Source: Ignelater luminosus (lineage: Eukaryota > Arthropoda > Insecta > Coleoptera > Elateridae). Taken from it: a stretch of 64,000 bases of DNA. This document shows positions 35,546 through 50,498 of the stretch, piece by piece. Location of the stretch: the NCBI GenBank assembly GCA_011009095.1, contig VTPC01008442.1:40752-104751 (forward strand), in the 5' to 3' direction. Below the pieces are notes generated by a model, which saw only the letters and a program-made list of their open reading frames with translations, searched no databases and was not told the origin of the DNA. A program made the translations under genes and the position numbers. Each line of letters opens with the position of its first letter. Position 1 is the stretch's first letter.

Positions 35546-38500
35546 ACTTTATATAAAACGAAATAGAAAGTGGAAGATTTTTCTGCATTATTTTTTATTT
35601 TATTTGTAGAATGAAGGAAAAATTTGGATTAGCAAATTTAGAATATTTGTAAGGGTTTTGCTGTAACAGAACAATTGTCAAATTGAGTTATAGTTTGAGA
35701 TTTACCAGATTCTGAGTTAAAAGGAAAATCAAAGCAAATATTACAAGTATAGTATCGGAAGCAAAGAGCTGATTTACACGATTCTTTGCGACACGTCTAT
35801 GTAACATAACTATATACCTCCAATTCAGTCGTGTAAGAAAAGTCTAGATCTTGGTTTCTATGCTTTAAGTGTCCTTATCTTCTTGCATTGTGTATTGTGT
35901 AAATAGTAAATATACAGGTCCGACGTGAGTTCAAGCCTGGATAAGAAAAATATTTTTTGGGTCTAAGATCAAATTCATGGCGTCACATATATTACCGTAG
36001 TGGTTGGTACTCAAATTGAAAGAAAACAAATAGGCACTTTTCATTATGCAAAAGTTTCAACAGAGATTCAAGCAAACTAGATATTTTTTTGTTATTATGC
36101 TTCGAAAAACTAGGGAAATTTCCTAAGTATAGTTACAATAAAAAAAATATTGGGAAGCTAGGAATAAATAAATGAATAAGTACGGAAGAGTAGTACGTCT
36201 TACGTTTTCGTCCCATCTTTTGATTCGTATCTGACAATTCTAGAATGTAACATTATTATGTATCACTTTGTACGCAACACCCATTATCTTAAAGTAAAAT
36301 ATCAGAACTTATACACCGTATAGTGCGTACGTTGGTTGTCTAGATTAAAAATCAAAGTTTAATAGCGCTTTAACAACCGTGGAAGATTGCAATCTCAGAC
36401 TAAATAAAGTGGACGTAATTCTTTACAAGAGAAAAAGAAAATGATGAAAGCCGAATTTATCAAAAGTAAAGAAATTGCCAAAACTTTTCTTAAGTGTTCT
36501 GGTCTTGATATTTTACGCGAGTAATACACATTTCACGAAGGTCTTAAAAATAACTGTAATGAAGAAAAATATGAAACATGGCACAATACAGCTTTTTATA
36601 CCAACGAAGGAAACTTCATCGAAAGTTTGGGCTTGTTAAGATATAATAATCAGAACAGTCGCATTTCTTTAACTTTTTTTAAGTTTCTAAGTACTTGAAG
36701 TTGAACAAGAATTTGAATACTGAACTTGCCATTAAACATAATTAGGAATAAATTTGCAAATGCTGAGCGTCAGGTAGTGCAGCTTAAATATTTGTATTCA
36801 AATAAAAATTCGAAATTATTATTTATAGTCACGTTCTACACATTTTTTCCGTGAGATGAATAAGCTGAAAATGTGACTGTACTATCCGAGGGAAAAGTAC
36901 CCGTTTCAGCGGAAATAGAAACACAATAAACTGATGAGTTTTTCCAGGAATTTAGTAAAAATAAACTGGAAGGGAACCTAAACAATGTGGTTTCGTTTAT
37001 TCGTTAGTTATCAATAACGTTTTAAATTTATTTCCTCTATGAATATTTAAAGGAAACAAAATTACTCATATTCTCCGATAACGGTTTTGTTTTAATTTTA
37101 TGCATTTGTTAATGTTTTTCTAAGTGTATGAAAGAAATTATAAAAAATTGAAGGAAAATATGGAAATATAATTTTTACTATCAAGAAATGTACTTGACTG
37201 TAAGCCTAAAACATTATCATCATAGTTTCTAATTTATTTTTTGTAATAGAGTAGTTTTAATATCGACTATAAAAATGTGTTGTTGCTTTAATTTGTAGGC
37301 CACTCATGATTAATGCTACGATAAATCGAATAGTATGACAGGAAAATGTATATTTTCAATGATAAAGTAACAAGCCTAATGTAAATTAATTTGTCCCCCC
37401 TGAATACATGTATTTAATAAGTACGAAACTACAATTTACATATTACTCATACAACCTTATCTATCGACCGGTAAAAAGGTTGATGCTTTAACAGGTGTGA
37501 TTAACTTTTCAAGTGCATTTTTTTGATAGCTGCCACGCTTTTTGCATATCATCCTTCTAGGAAGATGTAGCTTTAATTCCAAAATATTTACAAGTATTCA
37601 ATTTACAAATATTTTCGCAAATCCCTAAATTCTTGCATGCTTTTAAAAGTGAAAAAAAAAAAGAAAAAACAAACGAAAAACAAATAGCTTTCTTAATTGA
37701 ATATGGAATTGCGTGCGGACACCCTTTCAAATTTGTCTTGTCGAAAAGTTTTTTTTGTGCCACACACACATTTTTCTAGATCAGAAATATACACGCAACG
37801 TGCTGGTATTTGTAAAAGAAAGATTGAATAGTTTATCTTTTGTTATACTAATGCATAATGTAGTTTTCAAACGAAGCATTGCAAATTTACAGTGAATGCA
37901 GCAGTTTCCGCTTTCTCTAAAATTATTCATTTCATTGGTAAGTAGCTTTATAAAGAAATCATATTACCCACTTTTGCACAAAGTGCAACATTTTTATGAT
38001 TTATAAATAATGAGACATTTAGCGGAAGTGTACCATTCATTATAATACAGGTATGTATCTGTATGTTGGAAGAGGAAATATTTACGGTTAAAGCTGAACA
38101 GTTTTCTATTTCCTTCATGTTTCATTACTTTGTTGCTTTGCATTGCTTTGAGTTACAGAAATTAATTAGGACGGTCTGAAAGGGTCTTTAAAACTTTCAG
38201 CTTTGTGCTTTATGTTCCATCCGAATGGATGTAATAAAATTTTATAGTAGAGTCTGATTAATTTTGTTCTTGCTTAGTTTATTTTAAATTATATTAATAA
38301 TTTATTGCAATAAGTAATAAAAATATTTTTTAACGAAAACTTGTAAATTTGTAAAATTAAAATATTGTTGCAAGCTCCACCTACTAATAAGTTTGTTAAA
38401 TACAAAAATTAACAATTTAGTATTTAATATTGCATTACCTATATTCGCTGTTGCCTCTAAATCAGATGAAGTTAACAAGAACTTTCAGAAACTTTTGAGT

Positions 38501-38590
38501 GAAAAATTCTTTTAACTTATCTGTCTCCAAATATAAAAAATAATTCGCTTGGAATTTACAGGAAAAAAATTCTTATCTTCAAATTTTCCT
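35546..38590. other. No gene recognised, AT-rich
   Basis: AT-rich sequence without recognised genes, RNA or repeat structure. Short frames at 37557-37769 and 37713-37895 lack any motif. Confidence 0.55.
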
Positions 38591-38599
38591 AGGGCGAAT

Positions 38600-39065
38600 A
38601 AAAATAATTTAATAAAAATTCGTAACGCGTGCTATCTGTTTCGGTGTTTTATTGGCACTAAACTGTAAACATCATGTCACTATTAGGCTATCGACCTTTA
38701 ACCCGCAAAGCTAAGCTTGTACTGAGTTTGGATGAGCTTTCGCGCGCACTTTTCGTAATTCTGTGTCTCGTGGTTATGCTACAAATCAGATGTTCTAAAA
38801 CGCAGGCGTAAACGCGTCATTATTGTCAGTTTTTGCAGGAACATCCATTGTGAACACGTAGAAATAGCGTTTAGTGGCGAAACCTTTTAACTATTACGTT
38901 GTCGTTATTATGACGTCATAAAGCTGCAGGCGGAAAGCTTCACGCTGTTCCGCTAGGCAGCAGGATTGATCACCCGCTGAAAGCTCCCCTGCAGATTTTC
39001 ACTCGCACCCTGTTTTGCCTGCTTTTACTGCTTTCTCTATAGGATTTGGTTCGTAACAAGGGAAG
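38600..39065. promoter_or_regulatory. GC-richer island with CRE palindrome, possible cis-element
   Basis: A stretch of about 460 bases has markedly more G, C and CG dinucleotides than its surroundings and no inverted repeat or coding frame. It contains the perfect cyclic-AMP response palindrome TGACGTCA at 38911-38918, followed by AAGCTGCAGG. In an AT-rich desert such an island may be an enhancer, a promoter or first exon of an unseen gene, or a repeat fragment. The sequence does not decide between them. Confidence 0.3.
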
Positions 39066-41430
39066 CGCACGGTTTTTATGTGGATGGGTTCTGTACTATC
39101 ATTATGATATTTTTTACTACTTCTATTAGAGTAAATAATAATTCTAAAAATATTATCCCTTTTAATGATTAAAATCCATTAGTTACTTGCCATAAGCGGT
39201 TTTAAGATTTCTCAGCTCTTCCATTAATGGAGGAATATTAAGTAATTCTTACCTAAAACAAAGTTTTGATTAATTTCTGGGCATTACACAAATTGCACGT
39301 TTAAGAAAGTTTCAAGTAATTAATTTGTTTTCTTTTATGGTTCTTCTCAAACTTTATTTTACTCTATTTTCTAAAATATCGGAATTAAAGAAATTATATA
39401 AGTTGAAATAGATTGCATTTAAACTGTAATTCATTAAGTTTCAATGTTATCCATTGAAGGGACAATTGGCAGCTGACGCAAAGAGATATTAATGCTAAAC
39501 AAAGAAATAGTGAATAGCTCTAAAATCTTGTTAATTTTAGATGCACTTGAAGTATTCCTTTCAACTGAAAGCAAATAAAAAAAGCTTTTAGTTTTCTACT
39601 TTTGACAAAAATAAAATATGATAGTAATAGAGTTTGCATTTCTACAAAACAATAGAGAAATCATACGGAAACCAGTAAGGAATCGATTCCTCCCCATTCA
39701 ATTATGCAAAAATTTCTTGATATCAATTTTCATTCGCAAATGGAATTTTCCTCGTCTGTTGGGTTATTTCATTGAATTCTTTTGTTAAATATTAATAGAT
39801 CGTTTTTTGTAGAACAGAATGATGACAGAATGAAATATGGGCTAGTTTATATAAAGATATGTGCAGTTATGTGCAGCTATTGTTTAAGAATGTGCATCCT
39901 TTTTCTATTTTATTATGCTGTAAATGAAAATTCTGTTTAACTTTTTATCACATTTGCGCATGTTGTTGAACTCATTACATAAATTTTTCATACATAAATA
40001 GTAATTTAAAAACTTTTATCAAAAACTGCCTATCTGCAGTTAAACTGGTTTTCCCACACTTTGATAGTGTTTGTTGCGACTTTTATACAGATTGCGTGAA
40101 TGGTGCGCTAATTACTTCTAATTAACTGTAAAGCAAAGATATCTTATCATCTTGATATTCTGTTCTACTTTTTTCTTATCTTTAACTTTGTAAAACTTCT
40201 TTCATGTTAATTAATCAAATCCTTTCGTGTTATTTTCAAAATTATTTCTTAGTGCAGCATACAAACAGATTTTCAGGATTTTGTTTTTATTTAGTTTTAT
40301 TTTATTTAATTCTTTTTTGGTGTATAAGAGTATCATGTCCACTACCAGTTATTAATAAGTAAATAGAAGTGAGAAAATCTTAGAATTAGAAATAATTAAA
40401 AAAATCTCCTGAAACGTAAAGGTGAGAAATAGAAGGCAAATTTAGGAAAATGAAAAAAAAAATAGAAGCTAACGAAAGAATAATTTTGTATTGAACTTAG
40501 ATTTAGCGAAAATTACAGTCGATGATGAACAATAGACCTGAGACGATTTAAGAAAGGCTAATAAATACCAGATAAAATATTAATGGGGTAAGAGCAGTGA
40601 CACTAGCAATGACAAGAACAATAAAACAGATAGTGAAAAAAACTAATAATAATAATAAAGAGAAAAAAGTACGTGGAACTGGACGTCAAAAGTTGAGATT
40701 GTCCAGCCTAACCATCTGTTTTCTAGATCTCCATATCGCACAACGCCGTTAAGCAAAGACGGTGAAATTTTATCTTGTGCAGTACCATGTTTGTTGAGTT
40801 TGACCAATAGAAGAACAAAATGGCAGTCGAGAAGGATTTATGCAATTTTTGTTAACGTCATGATCATTTGTGTACATTATCAACACTGCCACTGTTTAAA
40901 AGTGTATGTATCCTTAGACAAATTAGGTCGTACGCTAATTATTCTTGACGTTAACACAATTTACACATTACACAACTCTTAATTATGGAATCTTAACTCG
41001 CCTTATTAGTCATTAATATCAATAACACTAAAGTGGTTTAAGTTAAATTGTTTTAAGGCGCATTCTAATTTAATACTGCTTTTGTTACGTGAATTTATAA
41101 ATTGCCTTTAAGTGTAAGTTTTAATTTACTTGTTTTTACATTTTTCTTTAATTCAGTGTTTAAAAGGAGTTTCGCTTGAAACTAATTTTTATTGATTTTT
41201 CTTAGACAATTCATCAAGAACACATCTGTTTCTCATAGTAATAACGTTAACTATTCTGACAACTATTGCATGAAAAGCAGATTTATTTTAAATTGAAATT
41301 CGTCAAAAGATGTCTGAGAATTTGAATATTCCTAGGAAAGCAAACAAAAATTGTCAAAATAAATATGGATATAGAAAACTAGAACTGTCTACTTCTTGCT
41401 GTAGAAGTTTTAGGTCCTTTAGTAAGTAAC
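39066..41430. other. No gene recognised, AT-rich
   Basis: Nothing supported. A short AAT microsatellite lies at about 40644-40657. Confidence 0.55.
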
Positions 41431-41539
41431 TATCTAGAAAGAATAGTAGATAGTTACCTTCATGATAGATGGATAATTGCTAATGGAGTAAGAAGTAGAG
41501 TAACTTGCTGGGTTTCCTAGAGCACAGTCTTGTGTTATG

Positions 41540-42190
41540 TATTATGAAATATCTGTCATGACAATGTCTTGAAAACAGTGGTATCAGAACAAACTTCGAT
41601 TATTGGATTTGCAGATGACATTGATCTGATGATCAAGGCAAAAAACAAGACGAGTTACTATCAAAAATAGTACAAGTAGCTATTAGCAACGAGAGCACAG
41701 CAATCATAAAGGAAAAGATAGAGCTAACAACTGAGAAAACTGAAATGATTATATTGTTTTGGGAGGTATGAGTTAAAGTCAGTAGTTGACGATACTGTAT
41801 TGGAAACTAAAGCTAATTTTAGGGATAACACTCAGAACAAACACGAGCTTCAAAAACCACATCACCGAAATAATTAAGAAAGCAGAGAAAACCAGCAGAG
41901 AGTTAAGCAGAGTAATGCCAAACATAGAAACCCCATGGTCAGTAAAAGTAGTTCACCCAAAATGTTGTATGCTGCACCACTATGGGCAAACAATCTGAAA
42001 AAGAGCCACAGGCAACAGCTAGAGACACAACATAGGAAATCTTAATAAGAATATGCAGCGCGTAAAAAACAATTGCGACAGAGATAACTAAAATATATAA
42101 TACAGGGATTTTATCATGAAGGTGCTGAAACTAATAGTGAAAGATGAGAAAGCTAGAAACGGTTAATGGAAGTAGTACCAACATACGTAA
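41540..42190 (+). pseudogene. R1-like non-LTR reverse transcriptase remnant
   Basis: This is the back half of a non-LTR reverse transcriptase, on the plus strand and full of frame changes. The polymerase site reads IIGFADDIDLMIKAKNK at about 41599-41649, with the two catalytic Asp intact in FADD. Then come an ELTTEKTEMI block, LGITLRTNTSFKNHI, KKAEKTSRELSRVMPNI (open 41786-41998) and, in another frame, MLYAAPLWANNL. These blocks in this order are typical of R1-clade elements and related insect lineages. It is truncated at both ends; no endonuclease, 5' gag or defined 3' tail found. Confidence 0.85.
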
Positions 42191-43005
42191 ATAAAAGTAC
42201 ACATTAAACTTCAAACATGTGCCTAAAAACGATTTCAGGTTGAATAGAAAAAATGTCCATATCAGTTTTCCTTCCTTGGAAAAAGGTTCTTCTTACACCA
42301 ACCAGTTCAGTTCAGCAAAATGGACCTTAGTATCTTTCAATATATTCCTTCAGAACGTTGCAATCACCAATTCTACTTTTTGTTGTGTCTCGAAAAGTAC
42401 TAGAAAACAATAAAATATGTAATTTTAACATTTTGAAAACATATATTAAAAGGTAAGGAGGCGCATTTTACATATCATCTGATCTTCAGTTATAATATCT
42501 CTACAGGTGGGCTCTCATAACGCCACCGCCCCTTTTATTTTCTCCGGTTTTCAGATAGTGATATGGGTAAACAATACAGAACATGTTATATATCAAAATC
42601 ATGGATCTACAGTACTTATATGCTTTGGGTTTACTCTTTAATATACCCAGGATACAGTCTTTAATGAACACCCAATCTATAAAACCTTTAACAGTAATAT
42701 TCAAATATTTTCCCAACATCCAAGATCCACAGCGTTTTCTTTGGGTGAAATTTCTAATGGTCTTATCAAACTAAGAGTTCTAAGTAACTACGGTTTAGGT
42801 TATCTTTTAAAACCATAGGGCTTAATACATTAGGCATGGCAACCTCAATAAGCAATGTGCAAGTACAAAATTTTTCTTTCCTGATGTAAATGTTATTTGG
42901 AAAGGGTATAACCAAACACTGAAAAGTCGTGGTTTCAAAGAAAAGTTTCTTTTGAAAGATGTTCTAGAGTTTACTATCTTATAATAACCTCTAGTACTTA
43001 CAGTT
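42190..43005. other. No gene recognised
   Basis: Short overlapping frames on both strands at 42219-43022 show no motif. A GC-richer patch lies near 42505-42535. No repeat structure seen. Confidence 0.5.
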
Positions 43006-43007
43006 AG

Positions 43008-43090
43008 GGCCAGTTGCACCAACGTAGTTTAAGTGTGGTTTATATATGAACGGAACGTACATAGTTAAACTGCATGGAAATGATTATTGT
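43008..43090. repeat. MITE-like left end, no partner found
   Basis: GGGCCAGTTGCACCAAC at 43008-43024 followed by GT(A)GTTTAAG resembles the ends of insect MITEs I have seen described with a GGGCCAGTTGCACCAA start. I found no inverted partner within several hundred bases, so the element is truncated or the similarity is chance. Confidence 0.3.
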
Positions 43091-46000
43091 AACAGTTGTT
43101 TCGGTGTAGTTGAATCAAGATTAAAATTTCAACATTAATTGAACAACAAGCCTTTTAACACCAAGTTCAAGACTAGTGTCAATCATTCTATGTTCGTACG
43201 TTCAAAACGTCTAAAGAAATAACTGTATAGTAGGTACAATTATGTTCGTTTATATACAAAATGGTCGTAAAGTTAATTTAATACTAATAATAATTTAATT
43301 TTCTTAGAAATTATTTGTTTTCTTAAAAAAGTTAGATCGTAAAATTAATTTCAAGTTTTCTACATCTTTTATCAGAATTATAAGACTATCGATGAGCATT
43401 AAACCGCTCGGTCAAAAATCCTCCCCTTAAACTACTTGAGACACGGTCGTTCTTTCTTATACTACTCATATAGGGAATTTTAGTCAAATGGAATCTAACT
43501 GTTTCAAAGATGTGCAAAGAGAACAGTTTAATTTGTTATGTTCATTTGTGCCAAAAGACAAAGTGAATATTGACAAAATGATGACAACAATTCTGGTAAA
43601 AATGAAACATAAACAAAATGCAAGTCTGCGTTAAAATAGAACTTGATCAGGAGATTCATATTTCTGTAGTAGCAGAAGTGTAGGAAAACTTTTTACAAAG
43701 AGTAAAAGCATGTCAACTTCACAAGAAGAAATCAAAACTGGAATACAAGAACTATGGTAGTGATTCCATCAGATGTTGAACAAAATTTGTGGAAAGTCAT
43801 AGCGAGTACGTGTGTGTTACCTTAAATAACATAACAATTATTAAACAGAATAATGGCCAAATCAAAGTTTAGCTTTGGCATCGGAGTTGACCTTCTAAAA
43901 TTTATTGGGTTAGACAGCAATTTAATTTTTCTTGCTTCAAAAAATTAAATTATAAAATGCTGTTAGAAATCATAAAGCCAAAACCTTATTTCTGTACAAG
44001 AATGGTCATAATCTGAAATTAACAATTTATCAATAGCAAGCTGAGTATTTTGTTGTGTTAACCTTTTCAGTCTTAATTACCATATATGTAACTGCTTTAA
44101 TAGTTTGACTGATCGGGTTAACCCGATTTAATTTTGTGAACACCTTTAATTTCCCAATAGTTTGTAATTGAGCCCTTTCTTATCTGCATATTTTACATTT
44201 TAAGCAAGGTAAGTAGTAATTACATATTAATCTAATTAATCTTATATACTAGCTTTTATTGTTTAAAAGAAAACGTATTTTAGGTCTTCATAATCCCATA
44301 ATATTGGATTCCATATTTAATGATTTAGAAATTGCACACTATTGTATGTCAAGATGTTAACACATAAAAAGATTAGATTACACTAGCACCGATTTTCATT
44401 ATAAATTTCTATTTTACAGCTTCTATGTAAAGACAGTATTTGATATAAATAAAATTCGTTAAAAAAATAGCTTGAGTAGGAAACTTACTAGATGAGAACT
44501 GGTTGAGATTTGAACTGTAAATGTATCTAAATTAGTTTAATTAAAATTTTAATTATAGTAGTATTTGCATTTAATGTACTCAGGTATAGTTATTTGAATT
44601 ATTTAGACTTACGTAAAATCAATTGGGTATAGATATGTCCGAATTAAAAATGAAAACAAAAAACAATTACTTACATTTACTTTTCTTTAAGTTATCAAGT
44701 GTTAATAATTATTATTGTAGGGCACCATTGCTTGTGGTGTGGGATAGACTACATCTTGAAAGAAAGCACTTCGATTTATTTACTGTGCGTGTCTTCTACC
44801 ATTTTCTTTGTGTTTATTCAGCATGTTTTCTAATATAACAAAGATATTTGTTCGGTGTTGATTGTAATGTACTGGGTGAAGCAGTAAAATTTCTCGATAT
44901 TAGGCCATCGAAATACCTTGTGTATTAAAACCCATGCAGAAAAAAATTTGAGTTCCACATCTTATATAAGTGGAGAATAATTTTTTATTTTAAGAAGAAA
45001 AAGGTAGAGATGGAGTGTGTGCATCACTCATAACTTACTGTAGTATTTATTCTGTTTTGATGGTTTTCATCTCTGTTTCTATACCTATCAACAAGTTTAT
45101 TTCCTATAATTAATTCCGTACAAACAGTTGTGATTATCTGTATAACTTAAATAAAATATTCGAATTAAGTAGTTAAGTATTACTGTACATACTTCGATCT
45201 AACTATAAGTGCTAGGTGATCTACCTCTTTTATGGGCCAAACTACATTTATTTTACTACTTTTAATTTTTCCTCTTAGACTGAGCGACTTTCGTCTGGAA
45301 TCTATTCCGTCTTACACCCTTTTTATGAATTTTTGGTTTGATGAGTTTGATTGTTGTTACGCCACATACCTTATTTGTCGTCTACCAATCTATGTATATT
45401 CCAAATTCGCTGTTCTATCAATTAATATACTTTTAAAATTCTATGACAGTATTGCATTGGCTAATTTACATGGTTCCACTGACTTCCACCATGTAGATAA
45501 ATAGCAAACTACAGATTTTGGGTGCTGTCGTTATTTAGCTTTGCATGTTTGTTACTTACTTTACAAGCACTTTTACACCTATTATGAAAGTTTGCACGAC
45601 GATAAGCCTCCTTTACAACATGTAGTAGAAGTACCTAATAAGTAATCGAAAAAAGACAAGAAATATGTGAGTTTGCTGTAGAGTCTGCAGAATCTAAACA
45701 AGTTTTGCAAAACTTTTAGCAAAGTATAACGAAAAAAAGATCAAAAACATATAATTGGAAAATGTCTTTGGTAATTTTTGTCCAGTAATTCCAACAAATT
45801 AATTTAGTCAATACCTACTCAAAATCTCCAAACAGTACTTAGGCAGTATAAGATAGTATCTTTGAGTTTTGGTTTGTAAACACTTTTTTTTATCAACCCT
45901 TACCTCTATGAAACTGATGAATAATGGTAAAAACTAAATTATTAAAATTCGATTTTAAAGCAATTTCTGTTCCCTTCTTTAAAATTTACAAGTTTAAGGA

Positions 46001-49000
46001 CACCTCTGTAAGAAGATAAAACAAAACCCTCGTAAGTGATTGCATGCGCTTCTGCTTGACAGCAAGAACCACTCTACGTGAAAAAAACTCAAGAGAATTA
46101 CTGTAGGTTGATTGATGTGAACGTTTTTGACTAATTCAAACCATTCTTTCTTTTAGTTTATACAAAAGTCTAATTTTAACAATTGAATTTCGTCTGAACT
46201 AAATACTCAGTTAAGCTATGCTATATTTCAAAATGACACAAATATACAATCAAATGCTAACATACCATCAAGAATATTAAGTTTGCTTTTAAATGAAATG
46301 ACTCCCCTTGAAAATTTGTTAATTTTAATAAAGACATTATTATATTTTACTCACATAAAATAATATTTAACTGAACTAACATAACTAGAGCGGAACTTGT
46401 TATATAACTCTAATGCTGGTGCGAATTAGCAAGATAGTGGATTACCAATTAGAACTCCAATTACCTGCTACCACTCCATATCTCCAAACTTGTACTTCGA
46501 ACATTATATTTAGCACTGGAAACCAGAGCCATTCGTCTGTCTCCTCGACCTTTGTAGCCGGAGGAACTTCCGGAAACACGGACCGGATATTTTACGCTCA
46601 TTCTTCTAGACACTAATATTTTATATGGTTGTTTTCTTAGGTTATTACGTTCTGATATTTAAAAATGAGGTCTATTTTTAAATTACTTGCAAAGTGAATT
46701 TATTTTATGTAGTATTTTTAGAGATTAGATTTAAAGTATCATTAAAAAAAACAAATGATAAATTAGGTGTTTTAGAATAAATACAGTATTTAAAACAGAG
46801 AGAAAACAGTAAATGCTAATGCGTTCCATATATTTTGAGAATACAAAAAATAACGATTTATATGAATCTGCTTCCAGTTCTCAAACAATTCCAATGTTTG
46901 TTGCATCCGATCCGGCATCAAAAAGTAAATAACTAGTAAAAGGGAGAGATATCTACAAATAAAAAAAGATGTTTGATTTGCAAACCAGATCGTTTAGTTA
47001 CGGATTATGAATTTGAAAATTTTGTTTGCCATACATGCGAAAGGCAAACACGGTAGATTTAGTGACCTTTATGTCTCGATAAATTCGTATTCCAGAGATT
47101 GATGGTTGAATATGTATAATTTCCAGACCATTTTAAAGTCAATAGATTTTGATTTATGCTGATTGTTAAATAATTTTTCATTCTTGATCTGCATGACGTT
47201 ATGTGTTGAAAAATTTAAAGCTACTACGCGTTTATTTTACAGTGTGTATAGGGAAGGGTCACCCCAGAAAATACAGTATAATTACAGGAAGTGGTAGCTG
47301 TTAGCAAGTTAATTATTTTTTAATCGAATTTTTAATTTTTAGATATTAAGTATTAAAGTGAGCGTGTAAGGTTATTTTGTACCATCGTCATTTTCAGGAT
47401 GTGCACATATTTACTAAATGTTACTTAAAATATCCCATCACTGAGAAATTGTAGTTTTAATGAGCTATTTACGGGTATGATAATATCTGAATACATTACA
47501 TAATCGTAACGCTAAAAGAGTTTTTAAATGAGCATCTACTTTAAAATTGGAAACTTGCTTTTAGAGCAGTCAACTAAAACAGGGATTTAGCTTTTAAAAA
47601 GTAGAATTAAAGATAGTTTAAGAAGAAATTCGGGAACGTAAAAATTCTTTTAGAAATAGTCTTCTGGAAGTGTTTAGCAAGAATTCTCTTAAAATTAATT
47701 TCCATACCCGTACTGCGTCTAATTCAAGGTTAAATTTCCTTAAAATATTCCTTTAGCTGCTGCCATTAGCCTTAGGTAATCCAACCCCAATACGTTTTAG
47801 AGAAACAAAGGATAGGATCGGATGACCTAAATGAGACAAAAAAGAAAGAAGACTGTTAGTTCCAGATTCAAAATGGCCATAATTGTTCCTTCTTCCAATT
47901 GTCCGTCGAGTGCGGAATCAGTTTTAGGTTTTATATTAAATCCACTATACTAATTTTTATCGATCGCTTCTAAAACAGTATTAGTGGTTAAGTCGGTAAG
48001 AGAAGTTTTAGAAGCAACTTAAAGTAACCAAATGTAAAGCCCATTACTGTCTTAAGTGCTTCATGTGGGTAATTCAAAATACCAACGTGAGTTTTTTGCG
48101 TCCCTCCAGCTCACTTCCTGTAGTCTACATCTACAAGTTACATCACAAAGACCTGCGGAATACCATTTCGAAAACAGCTTGACGAGGTCATACGGCAAAT
48201 ATTGATGGGGAAATTTAAAAAGTATTTCAGATTGTAAATTTTTTGTAATACCATAGAAGTTTGGATATGAATAGTTCGATTAAACATGGGCATATTAATA
48301 CTAAAGGGTTTTTAATTTTGGCATTAATGGTTAAAACGGATTTAATTACGTCAAAACTAAGTGAGTATCTTACTATGAATATATTTGGAATCAAAATACT
48401 TTGTCATTACTTCTGTGGCAACAGAGAAAACCTGATGTAGTAATAATAATAATAATAGTAATAATAACTAATAAGTTGAGAAGTAAATCATAGTTCGTGT
48501 ACAATCTCGTTACCAAGCACCTAAGAAACAAGTTTTAAAATGGTTTTAGAAATTACTCCTAGACAACAGACTTTGTTTTCTACTTTTACACAGCTATCAA
48601 TAGGTGTTGTTTAATCCATCAATACAATACTCTTATGGCAACAAAGAGAAAAACCAAAAATTCGTTTTGTAAATGGAGTTGTAAGCAAGAATTGTGGTAA
48701 ATCACGACATTGTGAGTGGGACTACTAAGTACAATCCTTAACAAAACATACCTGTCTAGATTTCAATAAACTATATCTTGATGATAAATGATACAGAAGG
48801 GTTGGATCAAACCTCAAGTAGATCTACAAATATATTTGTCCAGACTCTTGAATATAAACACTATGGGAATGGCAAAATGTCATTTTTAACAACGAGAAGT
48901 TAAATTTGATTTGATCAGTCGTTGTCATAACATACTTATACAACGAATTGAAATCTTCTTAGAGGTGTAATTCATGTCCTAATCTTTGATTTATTGCATG

Positions 49001-50498
49001 CGGCAATGGATATAATCTCACGCTTATGAATGTTGAGATTATATTTGATGATTTGAGTAAAGGTTTTATTACAGAATAGCTTGAACAACAGTTTGAGAAC
49101 TGGAAGAATAAATAATTCAATATAAACTGTTACATTTTACACAGAATAATGTCTTTCGATCTTGGCTATGCAGAAAAGTTTTAGTTTGGTAATAATTCAT
49201 GTCATTAATAAACCACTTATGCAATGCTATAGTTTTTAAAAACTGTATAGAAATCCAATAAATTTATTATTTGAGGTCTGTTTTTATATGGTCAATATAT
49301 AATATGGTCAGTAAAAGCTCAAAATGTTTCAACTAAAGTAAGAATATTATATTTCATGCATTATAGAACAGATCATGATCTTGTATAATAGCAAAATTGA
49401 TTTACATTAAAACAATATTAATATTTTAATTTATAAGGTTTATTCCCAAAGAAAAGTGCTCATTGAATCTTCAGATGCTGTTCTGACGGATTATTTTGTT
49501 TGGGAATACATGAAGGGTGAAATATTTAAGATTTAAAAGAGGTTTTAAAACAGTACGGAAATATTATTGCGAGGGAATCTTGTGTTTCGTTGTCGATCTG
49601 AAACCCTGCCAATGGGGAAAATAGTCTTTCCTATATCAAAATTGCCAATGGAGCATTCCATATCAGTCCAAACAACGTAATGGTTGGAAACATACCATTT
49701 CTGTTTTCTTTTTGATTGATTATGTTGATTAAAATAATCGAGTAATGTAAAAAGCAATATTAAAAAAAATCTTTTGATGACTGAAGGTACAGTTTTTTAA
49801 AGTTTCAAAAATTGTTAGAATCTCGCCTTCCTCCTCAGTTTTAAACGATTCGGTCTGGTACTATATTTAGGCTCAGAAAATTATTGACCTTAGATTTGAA
49901 ATTTGAAATTCCCACAAAAAAGATCAAAGATGCTCAATACTCAGCAATAAACCGGCAAAGTTTCAAAATAGGATTTTAATGACTTCATAGCATAAACAAG
50001 GTTAATTTAGGTATTATATTATATGATTGGCCTTGTAAAAAGTAAGTTATGTCCGTATAGAAGTCATACAGATTAATTTATTAGAACTGCAACGAAGCGA
50101 TAAGCTAATACTCTGTTCAGAATAAATTGCAAACAAGATTATAAACGAATTAAAAAACAGATTAACAAAAAAGTGTTCAATAATAACATAGACTTCAATT
50201 ACATAAATGCACTAGTAGCAGTGTAATCACCAAACCAATTTTCAACTGGTCAAACACAAACTAACTTTTATTTTATTTATTTTTAACTTGACAATCATTT
50301 ATTAGAAGGTTAATCAAGAGCAAAATTCGAACAGCTTTGACCGTTTATTTTTTTTTATACGGCTAACTTTGGGGTAAATTTGTTCGAATCAGAGATGACA
50401 ATAAGTAGTATATTTTTACTCACCTACAACATACTTATGTCATTACTAAAGTGCAGAATGATATATACATGATTTATGCAAAATATGCACATATATCG
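43090..50498. other. No gene recognised, AT-rich
   Basis: A long AT-rich stretch without recognised genes. An AAT microsatellite lies at 48438-48468. Slightly GC-richer patches occur at about 46410-46610 and 48090-48190, without motifs I can name. The 90-codon frame at 45232-45504 is not supported as a gene. Confidence 0.5.
48438..48468. repeat. AAT microsatellite
   Basis: A run of AAT/TAA units with one interruption (TAGTAATAATAATAATAATA then GTAATAATAA). It is a plain simple repeat that could be polymorphic. Confidence 0.9.
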
